From positions 1 to 54,164 of the forward strand of contig CANRJA010000013.1 of assembly GCA_947630825.1 (NCBI GenBank): a stretch of 54,164 nucleotides of DNA, in the 5' to 3' direction. This DNA comes from an uncultured Clostridia bacterium (lineage in GTDB: Bacteria; Bacillota; Clostridia; Oscillospirales; Ruminococcaceae). The notes below the pieces were generated by a model. The model saw only the letters and a program-made list of their open reading frames with translations. It had not been told where the DNA came from and searched no databases. The position numbers and the translations under genes are program-made. Below, one piece after another: positions 25,041 through 32,884 of this stretch (position 1 is its first letter; each line of letters begins with the position of its first letter).

Positions 25041-25069
25041 AGTATACCATAAATACAGTCCTTTGAAAA
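25041..25069 (-). promoter_or_regulatory. Candidate purA promoter, extended -10
   Basis: On the minus strand TGGTATACT gives a TGn-extended -10 (TATACT at 25041-25046), with TTTTCA 17 bp upstream. No PurR-type box was recognised. Confidence 0.5.
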
Positions 25070-25131
25070 GGGTAAAAATACAAGTTCACAATATTTTAAT
25101 ATTCAATACGAATTCTCTGCCGTATACACAA

Positions 25132-25157
25132 AAGCAGTCACATTTCTGTGACTGCTT
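25132..25157 (-). terminator. Terminator of the third BspA-like gene
   Basis: AAGCAGTCACA pairs perfectly with TGTGACTGCTT around TTTC. The minus-strand 3' side ends in TTTTGTGT. It closely matches the hairpin at 20335-20363. Confidence 0.9.
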
Positions 25158-25163
25158 AAATTG

Positions 25164-26516
25164 CTACCCATTTATATTTTGATATACAACCTTTTTGCCT
25201 ACTAAAATCTTGGCGTTTCTAACGCCGCTGCCTTTTAGCTTTCTCTTGAGTGATTTTGCAACCTTCTTATTTTTTACAACAAATTTTATGCCTTTATTGG
25301 TGTTCTTAAAAGAATTTTTCGCGATTTTAGGAGCTTTCTTTTTATTTTTAATTGTTACTTTTGATAACTTTTTGCAGTTTTCAAAAGTGCTTAAACTGAT
25401 TTTTTTAACTCCGTTGATAGTAACACTTCTAAGTTTTTTGCAGTTAGAAAAAGCATCAAAAACAATATTAACATTATTGGAATTAATTTTTACCTTGTTT
25501 AATATTTTGCAATCACTAAATGCTCGCTCATCGATTTTTTTAACACTTTTTGGAATAGTTATACTTTTTAGTTTTTTACAATTACTAAATGCACGTTGTC
25601 CAATAGTGGTTAGATTTTTACCGAATTCTACAGACTTTAAGTTTGAGCCGGCAAATGCTTTAAAACCTATTTCTTTAACACTGTCAGGAATTATAATATT
25701 TGTTAGTTTTGCTTTTTTAAAAGCATATCCTCCTATTTTTTCAAGACCCTTCGGCAAAGTAATTTGCTTAACAGAACTCCAAGTTCCTCCCAGATATTTT
25801 AATGTATCAGGCAACTTTACATTTTCAATGTGCTTAAACCCAATTCCGCCGTAATTTAAAATCTCTTCTATACCATTAGAAAATGTAATGTTTGTGCTGT
25901 TGTTAAACGACATAAAAACTTTTTTGCCGTCTTTAGATAATAGCAAATTATTTTTATAGTAATAGTACGGATTATTTGGGTCAACAGATAGCTTTAAATT
26001 TGGACAATATTCCAAATATCTGTTATGTTCTAAATCGTAAAAACCCTTTTCTAAATCATCTGAATATATTAAATAATCAGTGTTGGATCGTCCTAACATT
26101 GTATTCTTAGGTAAATTAATTTTCTTCAAATTTGTAAATCCGAAAAGATTTGAAATATTATATATGGTTTCAGGTAATATAAACTCTTCTATATTGTTAT
26201 ACATTACTTCATACGAACCATATGATAAATCTATATCTGTAACAGTAAACTCTGTTCCGTTATATGTTATCTTTTTGGGTATTTCTACCTTTTGAACATT
26301 AGGAATATCTAAAACCGTAGCAGAATATTGAATTTTCACAGAACCATATTGCGCATAATCCTTTAAAAGGTAAGTAAAACTGCCTATTTGAACCTTAGGT
26401 TCCGAATGATAGTAAGCAGCATTTGATCCATCATAGTACGCTAATACATTGCCTGCAAATGCACTCGTTGATATAATAACTGTTACTAATAAACAAAATA
26501 GCTTTTTGATTTTCAT
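25164..26516 (-). CDS. Secreted BspA-type leucine-rich-repeat protein
   Basis: A 450-residue secreted protein. The signal peptide is MKIKKLFCLLVTVIISTSAF up to VLA (about residue 26). An N-terminal Tyr/Ser-rich domain is followed by LRR_5 units (about 90-400), for example YAFKKAKLTNIIIPDSVKEI, RAFSNCKKLKSITIPKSVKKI and NCKKLSKVTIKNKKKAPKI. The C-terminus, RNAKILVGKKVVYQNING, matches the gene at 20371. Those two genes also share promoter block and terminator, so they are recent paralogues. It is very lysine-rich, suggesting contact with acidic surfaces; that is inference. AGGAG lies nine bases before the ATG. Confidence 0.85.
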   Translation of the reverse strand: MKIKKLFCLLVTVIISTSAFAGNVLAYYDGSNAAYYHSEPKVQIGSFTYLLKDYAQYGSVKIQYSATVLDIPNVQKVEIPKKITYNGTEFTVTDIDLSYGSYEVMYNNIEEFILPETIYNISNLFGFTNLKKINLPKNTMLGRSNTDYLIYSDDLEKGFYDLEHNRYLEYCPNLKLSVDPNNPYYYYKNNLLLSKDGKKVFMSFNNSTNITFSNGIEEILNYGGIGFKHIENVKLPDTLKYLGGTWSSVKQITLPKGLEKIGGYAFKKAKLTNIIIPDSVKEIGFKAFAGSNLKSVEFGKNLTTIGQRAFSNCKKLKSITIPKSVKKIDERAFSDCKILNKVKINSNNVNIVFDAFSNCKKLRSVTINGVKKISLSTFENCKKLSKVTIKNKKKAPKIAKNSFKNTNKGIKFVVKNKKVAKSLKRKLKGSGVRNAKILVGKKVVYQNING

Positions 26517-26558
26517 AAAAATCTTCTCCTGTTAAATATTAATGGAATTTATGATTTT

Positions 26559-26586
26559 ATTATACTATCAATATATAGAAAGTAAA
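26559..26586 (-). promoter_or_regulatory. Promoter with TTTACTTTACTTTC block (third BspA-like gene)
   Basis: On the minus strand TTTACT (26581-26586) and TATAAT (26559-26564) are 16 bp apart within the same TTTACTTTACTTTC direct repeat as at 21694. The upstream 26587-26657 is clearly related to 21723-21792. Confidence 0.75.
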
Positions 26587-26703
26587 GTAAAATCTATGTA
26601 ATATGAAGAATTTTGTAGGCTTATACAAAAACTATGGTCTTTCTTTGTACACTATAACTTAACTAATATCAACCAGCTTATGTATCATCATACTATTTTT
26701 ACC

Positions 26704-26732
26704 TTGACACTGCACTATAATAGTGTTACCAT
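26704..26732 (+). promoter_or_regulatory. Promoter with palindromic operator in the spacer (esterase gene)
   Basis: TTGACA (26704-26709) and TACCAT (26727-26732) are 17 bp apart. The spacer contains the perfect inverted repeat CACTATAATAGTG (26713-26725). A repressor bound there would cover the promoter. Its TATAAT could also act as a -10, though no good -35 lies at the right distance. Confidence 0.6.
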
Positions 26733-26773
26733 AATCATCAGAAAATAAAACCGCTAATATTTGGAGGAAGGAA

Positions 26774-28276
26774 ATGAAATTAGCCGCGATTTTTAAAGAT
26801 AATATGGTGCTTCAAAGAAACAAGCCTGTATGCATTTTCGGACAATATGAACCTGAAAAGGATAAAACTATAACGGTTTCACTGGGCGAATATAAGACAA
26901 CCGCTGAAATTGTCGGTGAAAGGTGGTATGCCTATCTGCCGAAAATGAAGGCTCAGGCAGACTTGACCCTTATAATTTCTTCATCAAGCGGAGATTTAAT
27001 AACGCTGAATAATATCGCAGTCGGCGAGGTGTGGCTTGCAGGCGGACAGTCTAATATGGAGTATTTTATCGCCAATTCCAAAGACGCAGAAAAGCATATG
27101 TCAGATATGAGAAAAGCCAATATACGGTACTATAATGTTCCCAGATGCGGAATGATAAATAAAGAGCTGTTTAAAGCTGAAAAAGACTCTCACTGGGAGC
27201 TTTCAGACTCGGATACTCTCGGTGTATGGTCGGCAGTGGGCTGTCACTTTGCAAAAAATCTTTCTGAGAAGCTAGACTGTACTGTGGGAATTGTGGGCTG
27301 TAATCTAGGAGGTACTTCGGCTTCTGTTTGGGTTGACGAGGAAACTCTAAAAAGTGACAAGGACACCAATGTTTATCTTGAGGATTATGAAAAAGCCTGC
27401 GGCGAATTAACAGAAGAAGAGCAAATTAAAATCTACGACGAATACTTAGAGTATGAAAGAGAATGGAACGAGCGTCTAGCTGTTATTCAGAAAGAGCGTC
27501 CCGAGCTTTCGTGGGAAGATGTTCAAAAGGAAATAGGAGAATGTAAGTGGCCCGGACCTATGGGAATTAAAAACCCGTACCGCCCCTGCGGATTATATAA
27601 TACTATGATAAAAAGAATAGCACCCTTCACGTTCAGAGGTATAATATACTATCAGGGCGAAGAGGACGCCTCCCGTTGCGAAATATATTACAAGCTGTTT
27701 ACAAAGCTTATTGCAAAGTGGCGTGAGGATTTTAAAGACAGCGAAATGCCGTTTTTGTGTGTTCAGCTGCCTATGTTTGCCTATGAAAACGCACCCGACG
27801 ACAAGACGTGGCCTGTAATTCGTGAGGCGCAGATGAAAGCAAGCGAAACACTTGACAATGTACATACTGCGGTCATACTTGACTGCGGAGAATTAAATAA
27901 CATTCACCCTATTGATAAAAAGCCGGTAGGCGACAGACTAAGCCTTTTGGCATTAAAAAACGTATACGGCTTTGATAAGTGCGACGCTTATGGTCCAGCG
28001 ATTAAGTCTATTGAAAGAATACCAGACGGATACAGGCTTACATTTAAAAACGCTGAAAACGGATTTGAAGTCAAAGGAGAAGTAACGGGGTTTGAAATAT
28101 CATATGACGGAGAAAACTTTAATGAAATTACACCTGAAATTTCAGGCAGTGTAATGAAAGTCAAAAACGATAAAAATGCTGTAGAGATTCGCTATCAGTG
28201 GTTCAACTACAACGAGGTAACAATCTTCGGCAAGAACGGAATACCTCTTGCGCCGTTTAGAGAAAAATTAATATAG
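26774..28276 (+). CDS. Sialate O-acetylesterase-like carbohydrate esterase (SASA family)
   Basis: A 500-residue enzyme of the SASA/SGNH esterase family (PF03629), which removes O-acetyl groups from sialic acids or from plant polysaccharides such as xylan. Motifs are WLAGGQSNMEYFI (nucleophile serine, about residue 93), GCNLGGTSASVWV (oxyanion region), IIYYQGEEDASR, and GDRLSLLALKNVYG; the catalytic His is probably in the INNIHPID-like segment near residue 375. An N-terminal beta domain (1-80) and a C-terminal beta domain (410-500) frame it. No signal peptide is seen, so it probably works inside the cell on imported sugars. Confidence 0.85.
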   Translation: MKLAAIFKDNMVLQRNKPVCIFGQYEPEKDKTITVSLGEYKTTAEIVGERWYAYLPKMKAQADLTLIISSSSGDLITLNNIAVGEVWLAGGQSNMEYFIANSKDAEKHMSDMRKANIRYYNVPRCGMINKELFKAEKDSHWELSDSDTLGVWSAVGCHFAKNLSEKLDCTVGIVGCNLGGTSASVWVDEETLKSDKDTNVYLEDYEKACGELTEEEQIKIYDEYLEYEREWNERLAVIQKERPELSWEDVQKEIGECKWPGPMGIKNPYRPCGLYNTMIKRIAPFTFRGIIYYQGEEDASRCEIYYKLFTKLIAKWREDFKDSEMPFLCVQLPMFAYENAPDDKTWPVIREAQMKASETLDNVHTAVILDCGELNNIHPIDKKPVGDRLSLLALKNVYGFDKCDAYGPAIKSIERIPDGYRLTFKNAENGFEVKGEVTGFEISYDGENFNEITPEISGSVMKVKNDKNAVEIRYQWFNYNEVTIFGKNGIPLAPFREKLI

Positions 28277-28280
28277 CAAA

Positions 28281-28308
28281 AACGGGGTACTCAAAAGAGC
28301 GCCCCGTT
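28281..28308. terminator. Terminator between the esterase and PduL-like genes
   Basis: AACGGGG (28281-28287) pairs with CCCCGTT (28302-28308), with an inner CTC/GAG pair. The minus-strand side ends in five T residues; the plus side is weaker. Confidence 0.8.
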
Positions 28309-28327
28309 AAAATTTGTATGTATTTAG

Positions 28328-28906
28328 CTAACAGCATTTAACTATCTCGCCCATCTGGTCACGAGATGCGCCTACTGCGTTTGATTCATCGGTATCAATA
28401 TGCATTGCTCTTGCGTAAGACTCTGATACTCTGCATACTGTGTCGCATAAAATTGCGGTCCTGTCGGCGGATTCAATCTTTACGCATACTACCTGCTTAT
28501 CTTTAACGCCAAGCTCTTCAGCGTCGACAGGAGTAAGGTGAATATGCCTTTTTGCTATTATAACCCCCTCTGATATTTCAAGCTCTCCGCAAGGCCCTAC
28601 TATTTTGCACGAACCGCTTCCCTTGATGTCTCCCGATTCTCTGACAGGTGCGGCAATTCCTATTGAACGTGCGTCGGTAGCGGAAAGCTCAACCTGAGTT
28701 TCAGGTCTTGTCGGTCCGAGAATTGATACGTTAGGAAGCTCTTTCTTAGGACCTACTATGGTAACTCTCTCCTCACAGGCGTACTGCCCCGGCTGAGAAA
28801 GATCCTTTTTCTTTGTCAGTTTAGCGCCCTTTCCGAAAAGTATTTCAAGAGCTTCTTCTGTAACATGAACGTGCCTTGCGGACGTTTCGACAATAAATTT
28901 TGACAT
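28328..28906 (-). CDS. PduL-type phosphate acyltransferase (phosphotransacylase)
   Basis: Moves an acyl group between CoA and phosphate, feeding acyl-phosphate to acetate or propionate kinase. It has 192 residues, complete for the two PduL barrels. The metal ligands are seen as RHVHV (residues 11-15), KRHIHLTP (about 118-125) and MHIDTDESNA (about 168-177). There is no N-terminal encapsulation peptide and no microcompartment gene nearby, so it is probably a cytosolic Pta substitute. GGAGG precedes the ATG. It is apparently single-gene. Confidence 0.92.
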   Translation of the reverse strand: MSKFIVETSARHVHVTEEALEILFGKGAKLTKKKDLSQPGQYACEERVTIVGPKKELPNVSILGPTRPETQVELSATDARSIGIAAPVRESGDIKGSGSCKIVGPCGELEISEGVIIAKRHIHLTPVDAEELGVKDKQVVCVKIESADRTAILCDTVCRVSESYARAMHIDTDESNAVGASRDQMGEIVKCC

Positions 28907-29016
28907 TTCAATTCCTCCAATAAAACTTTGTCATATATTCTGCTGCCAAAAAATAAACTACCTATTTTATTAACTAAAACAAGAATTTTGTATTTTTCAA
29001 CAGTCATTTAGCATCA

Positions 29017-29508
29017 TTACAAATATCTTCCAACAAATATAACTAATAAAATCAATAAGCAAAATATTATAAACAATAAGTACGCACTGCTTAATGCTAC
29101 GCCTGCAATTGCAAAGCCTTTTCCGCGCTTTTTTATTTTATCTTTAGAAGTAAGGCCGATCAATGAAAATATAAATCCTAAAATCGCACAAAAAATACCG
29201 GCTTCACTTGCGATAAAAGCGCAGCAAGCTAAAACAAACCCTGCTATAGATAATTTGTGGAACTTAAAATCCACCGGCTGAAGCGGCGAATTGTTACATT
29301 CCCTAACGAAATTTGCATAATCACTCTGTTTTTGCTTTTCATCTTGAAATGGGATATATCTATCAGAAGAATAATCTATATCATTCCACTTTTCTTCCGT
29401 AATAACACTGCTCTCGGTAACATCTAATTCCTTTATAAGTTTAGCGCCGCAATTTGAGCAATAATTAAATTCTTCAGAGCTTTTCGCTCCGCATTTTATA
29501 CAGTACAT
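29017..29508 (-). CDS. Zinc-ribbon and DUF4190 membrane protein
   Basis: A 163-residue protein. The zinc ribbon MYCIKCGAKSSEEFNYCSNCG lies at residues 1-21 with two CxxC pairs. A hydrophilic linker follows. The C-terminal DUF4190-type domain (about 85-163) has two or three hydrophobic helices around an SLIGLTSKDKIKKRGKGFAI loop. The ATG at 29508 starts the zinc ribbon and has GGTGA in front. It is a paralogue of the gene just upstream (38 bp apart) and of the one at 31613. Function is unknown in this family. Confidence 0.8.
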   Translation of the reverse strand: MYCIKCGAKSSEEFNYCSNCGAKLIKELDVTESSVITEEKWNDIDYSSDRYIPFQDEKQKQSDYANFVRECNNSPLQPVDFKFHKLSIAGFVLACCAFIASEAGIFCAILGFIFSLIGLTSKDKIKKRGKGFAIAGVALSSAYLLFIIFCLLILLVIFVGRYL

Positions 29509-29546
29509 AAAAATCACCATTAAATAAATTGTACTTTTTAGTTTTT

Positions 29547-30110
29547 TTATTTGCCGAAAAAAATTGAAAACAGCCCTTTTACAGCTGGCGTTCCGTAATC
29601 ATATTCATAGTAAAAATCATCTATGAAACGGCGCAGTTCATACGGGTCGGCATTTGCAATATAAATAATAAGCAGAATTGTTACCGCAACAGAGAGGCAT
29701 CCTATTATTATTCCTGCAATGGCAAAGCCCTTGCCTTTTTCTTCTCTTACACTTGTCTGATGAAATCCGATAAGAGAAAGAATAAGCCCTACAAGTCCGG
29801 CTAATCCTCCACATAAAATACATCCGCATGAGGTTATAAATCCGGCAATTGCCATTGGGTTATAACGAGAAGTCGGCATATTTTGATTATAATTAGGAGT
29901 ACGATTATAATTCGTATTTTGATTATAATTTTGCTCTGCATATCCGTTTTGCTGTGCGTTAAAAGAGCTTGATTCTTGTGTTAGCTGATTATTTACATCA
30001 GGCTCTCTATAAGGTATGCCGTTTGGATCGGCACTTCTTAAAATCGCTCCGCAGTAACCGCAGAAGTTACTGCTGTCGTCGTTTTTATTTCCACATTTTG
30101 TACAATACAT
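29547..30110 (-). CDS. Zinc-ribbon and DUF4190 membrane protein
   Basis: A 187-residue paralogue of the next gene. The zinc ribbon MYCTKCGNKNDDSSNFCGYCG opens the protein. The linker is a low-complexity Asn/Tyr/Gln repeat (NYNQNTNYNRTPNYNQN, about residues 58-75). The DUF4190 domain (about 85-150) shows AIAGFITSCGCIL and KGKGFAIAGIIIGCLSV helices. The ATG at 30110 follows GGTGATATT. The likely job is a membrane sensor or scaffold, but there is no evidence beyond the architecture. Confidence 0.8.
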   Translation of the reverse strand: MYCTKCGNKNDDSSNFCGYCGAILRSADPNGIPYREPDVNNQLTQESSSFNAQQNGYAEQNYNQNTNYNRTPNYNQNMPTSRYNPMAIAGFITSCGCILCGGLAGLVGLILSLIGFHQTSVREEKGKGFAIAGIIIGCLSVAVTILLIIYIANADPYELRRFIDDFYYEYDYGTPAVKGLFSIFFGK

Positions 30111-30206
30111 AATATCACCGCACCTTGTAGCCATTAACAATTAATTTTCTATATTATACAATATTTTTGTTAAGAAGTCAACGAGTTTTATTTTGCGTTA
30201 TTTACA

Positions 30207-30234
30207 TTGACTTACATTGGATTTATGATATACT
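30207..30234 (+). promoter_or_regulatory. Promoter of the FkbM methyltransferase gene
   Basis: TTGACT (30207-30212) and TATACT (30229-30234) are 16 bp apart, about 40 bases before the start codon. Confidence 0.75.
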
Positions 30235-30280
30235 TTAGATGAACTTTTTAGTTATGGAAATCAGATAAAGAGGAATTTTT

Positions 30281-31363
30281 ATGATAAATCTAAAAGAACT
30301 TTTGTCTCTTGAATCCTGTTGGGAGAGACTTGAAAAAACTGATAAACCTATATTTATATACGGAATGGGCGACGGCTGTTTAAAACTTATGAAAGAGCTT
30401 AAAAAGCGAAAAATCCCTGTTTCAGGAATATTCGCAAGCGATGAATTTGTAAGAGGGCACTATTTTGAAGGTCATCTGGTTCACAAACTTTCTGAGATAG
30501 AAGAAAGTGCAGTTAAAAACGGATATAATTTTATAATTCTACTTGCATTTGCGGCAGGCTATCAGGAACTTATAACAAAAATCGACGAGCTTGAAAAAAG
30601 GCATAGTCTTCTAATGCCTGACACAGCCGTAATAGGCGGTGAGCCATTTTTAAAAGAGCATATAACCGAACGCTATAGCGATTTTGAAAGGGTATATTCA
30701 ATGCTTGAAGACGACATCTCCCGTAATACATTTGAAAACGTAATAAAATATAAAATCACAGGCGAACTTAAATATCTTCGTGAATGTACCACAACTACAG
30801 ACGAAGCCTTTGAAAATATAATAAAACTCGGCACAAATGAAACATACGTTGATTTAGGAGCTTTTAACGGAGATACCGTTTTAGATTTCGCCGATCGTAC
30901 TAATTACAGCTATAAAGAAATATACGCCTTAGAGCCAAATAAAAGGAACTACAAAAAGCTTCTTAAAAACGCTGAAAACTTGAAAAACACACATACCTTT
31001 AACTATGCGGCTTGGAGCGAGAATACAACGCTTATTTTTAACACAGGCGGAGGACGGCAGTCGCAGGTATCAAAAAATGGCGTAGAAACTCAGGCTGTAA
31101 GCGTTGACAGTATTTTAAACGGCAAAAAGGCAACCTATATTAAATACGATGTCGAAGGTGCTGAAAAGGAAGCTATAAATGGCTCAATGCAAACTATAAA
31201 AGCGCATTCTCCCAAACTTTGCGTAGCAGTATATCACAGACTTTTTGATATGATAGATATTCCCCTGCAAATTGAAAAAATAAATCCAAATTATAAATTC
31301 TATTTAAGGCATTATCCTTATTATCCTGCATGGGAGACTAATCTTTTTTGTGTAAATCCTTAG
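30281..31363 (+). CDS. FkbM-family SAM-dependent methyltransferase
   Basis: A 360-residue protein. The N-terminal part (about 1-150) is Rossmann-like, with IFIYGMGDGCLKLMKELKKR near residue 24, as in sugar or nucleotide-binding domains fused to FkbM enzymes. The C-terminal FkbM methyltransferase domain has TYVDLGAFNGDTVLDF (SAM motif I, about 189-204), IYALEPNKRNYKKL (motif II) and YIKYDVEGAEKEAINGS. FkbM enzymes methylate hydroxyls of glycans and natural products, so a cell-surface polysaccharide is a likely substrate. No glycan cluster is adjacent. GAGG precedes the ATG. Confidence 0.88.
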   Translation: MINLKELLSLESCWERLEKTDKPIFIYGMGDGCLKLMKELKKRKIPVSGIFASDEFVRGHYFEGHLVHKLSEIEESAVKNGYNFIILLAFAAGYQELITKIDELEKRHSLLMPDTAVIGGEPFLKEHITERYSDFERVYSMLEDDISRNTFENVIKYKITGELKYLRECTTTTDEAFENIIKLGTNETYVDLGAFNGDTVLDFADRTNYSYKEIYALEPNKRNYKKLLKNAENLKNTHTFNYAAWSENTTLIFNTGGGRQSQVSKNGVETQAVSVDSILNGKKATYIKYDVEGAEKEAINGSMQTIKAHSPKLCVAVYHRLFDMIDIPLQIEKINPNYKFYLRHYPYYPAWETNLFCVNP

Positions 31364-31490
31364 TTAAATTTAATAATCAAGTAACAACAAACAATTATCA
31401 TTGTACCGTTTATTATACGCATTATTAACAAAATATATATTTTGTGCAAAACATACAATTATACTGCATACAATTTGTAATGCTTTTCAC

Positions 31491-31519
31491 TTGAAAAATT
31501 CTGTTATATATGCTATAAT
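31491..31519 (+). promoter_or_regulatory. Promoter of the short DUF4190 gene
   Basis: TTGAAA (31491-31496) and TATAAT (31514-31519) are 17 bp apart, with TGC before the -10 (extended -10). The leader is about 85 bases with nothing else recognised. Confidence 0.8.
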
Positions 31520-31612
31520 CTAACAAAATAAACTAAAAGATTCTCGTTATTTTAAGTAATTACAGAATAATCTGTATTATAAATTATAAATTTTATTCAG
31601 GGGGTAATATTT

Positions 31613-31978
31613 ATGCAAAACAACGGAAAAGGTATGTCAATTGCTGGATTAGTACTAGGTATACTTGCTGCTATAGCTGCTTGGATTCCATGGGTTAATA
31701 TTGCGGCAATAATTCTTGGTATTATAGGTATTGTATTATCAGCTAAAGGAAGTAAACAAGCTAAAACTGCGGAAGCTTCTACTGGTATAGCTACTGCTGG
31801 TCTTGTTCTTTCAATTATAGGATTGATACTCGCTGCAATTGGTTTTATTTCATGCACACTTTGTGCAGTTTGCGTTGCAGGTTCTGCAGGCAGTGTAAAT
31901 AATGCACTTAGAGACCTTGAAAAAGATATTAGCAGTGCGGTTGATGAAATGAGCCGTTTTATCAACATAACTAAGTAA
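31613..31978 (+). CDS. DUF4190 small membrane protein
   Basis: A 121-residue protein with two long hydrophobic helices (about 8-45 and 60-90) and a short acidic C-terminal tail. The motif GKGMSIAGLVLGILAAIA matches the DUF4190 domain of the two zinc-ribbon proteins at 29.0-30.1 kb, but here no zinc ribbon is present. Cys-rich SCTLCAVCVAG lies in the second helix. GGGGG precedes the ATG. It is expressed from its own extended -10 promoter and has its own terminator. Confidence 0.8.
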   Translation: MQNNGKGMSIAGLVLGILAAIAAWIPWVNIAAIILGIIGIVLSAKGSKQAKTAEASTGIATAGLVLSIIGLILAAIGFISCTLCAVCVAGSAGSVNNALRDLEKDISSAVDEMSRFINITK

Positions 31979-32000
31979 ACAAGAACTTTTATAGGTAACA

Positions 32001-32028
32001 ACAGCCAATCTACATTAAGATTGGCTGT
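32001..32028 (+). terminator. Terminator after the short DUF4190 gene
   Basis: ACAGCCAATCT (32001-32011) pairs with AGATTGGCTGT (32018-32028), followed by TTTAATTTT. Confidence 0.9.
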
Positions 32029-32050
32029 TTAATTTTACTTGGAGGTTATG

Positions 32051-32839
32051 ATGTATCCCTATTTTGAGATTTTCGGAAGAACTATCGGCACTTATGCAGT
32101 GTGCGCATTGGTAGGCTTTTTAATATGCGGATTTGTCACAGGTTTTATATGTAAAAAACAAAAAATTCTATATGAAGATTTAATATTGCTAATGATTTCT
32201 GCAATAATTGGATTATTTCTTGGAGGGCACATACTTTACGCTCTAACAAACCTAATAGGAATTGCAAACGTCTTTGCAAATTTTTCAAACTATACTTTAT
32301 ACGATTTTTTTATGAAAATGATGCAATATTTTGGTGGTATGGTTTTCTATGGCGGATTTCTAGGTGCGTACGCAGCAATTCTTATCCATACTAAATTTTC
32401 TAATGGAATAAGCCGAGGCTTTGCGCTTGACTTATTCGCTTTACTGACCCCGCTTTTTCACACATTTGCGAGAATAGGCTGTTTTCTCGGCGGATGCTGT
32501 TATGGAAAAGAATCAAGTTGGGGCTTTATCATTCACGGAAACACACTTAATCCATCTGTAAACAATATTCTAAGAATACCTGTACAGCTTATAGAAGCAG
32601 GCTGTAACTTTTTGATTTTCTTAGTACTTTTAATGATTTTCAAAAAATGGCTTAATAAAGGATTTCTAATTTATGTTTATTTGATATTTTACCCTACAGT
32701 TCGGTTTATTCTCGAATTTTTCCGAGGAGATGAAATAAGAGGCTTTTTATTTGGACTTTCAACATCTCAGTGGATAAGTATTATTCTGTTTATGTTTGCC
32801 TTAACAAATCTATTAATGATAAAAAAGAACAATAAATAA
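32051..32839 (+). CDS. lgt: Prolipoprotein diacylglyceryl transferase-like protein
   Basis: A 262-residue membrane protein of the Lgt family, which moves diacylglycerol onto the lipobox cysteine of lipoproteins. About seven hydrophobic segments are seen. Motifs are GGMVFYGGFLGAYAAI (the HGG/YGG region), FARIGCFLGGCCYGKESSW (Lgt signature GRxGNFxxGxxxG, here GCF in place of GNF) and YPTVRFILEFFRGDE. The start ATG at 32051 is five bases after GGAGG; an ATG three bases earlier is also possible. The lipoprotein at 9631 would be a substrate of this enzyme or of a second Lgt. Confidence 0.82.
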   Translation: MYPYFEIFGRTIGTYAVCALVGFLICGFVTGFICKKQKILYEDLILLMISAIIGLFLGGHILYALTNLIGIANVFANFSNYTLYDFFMKMMQYFGGMVFYGGFLGAYAAILIHTKFSNGISRGFALDLFALLTPLFHTFARIGCFLGGCCYGKESSWGFIIHGNTLNPSVNNILRIPVQLIEAGCNFLIFLVLLMIFKKWLNKGFLIYVYLIFYPTVRFILEFFRGDEIRGFLFGLSTSQWISIILFMFALTNLLMIKKNNK

Positions 32840-32842
32840 ACC

Positions 32843-32880
32843 AGCCGCCCATCTTATCTAAATGATAAGACCGAGCGGCT
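32843..32880. terminator. Bidirectional terminator between lgt and the ABC exporter
   Basis: AGCCGC pairs with GCGGCT and CTTATC with GATAAG inside, followed by TTTTATT on the plus side and GGTTTATT on the minus side. Confidence 0.85.
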
Positions 32881-32884
32881 TTTA

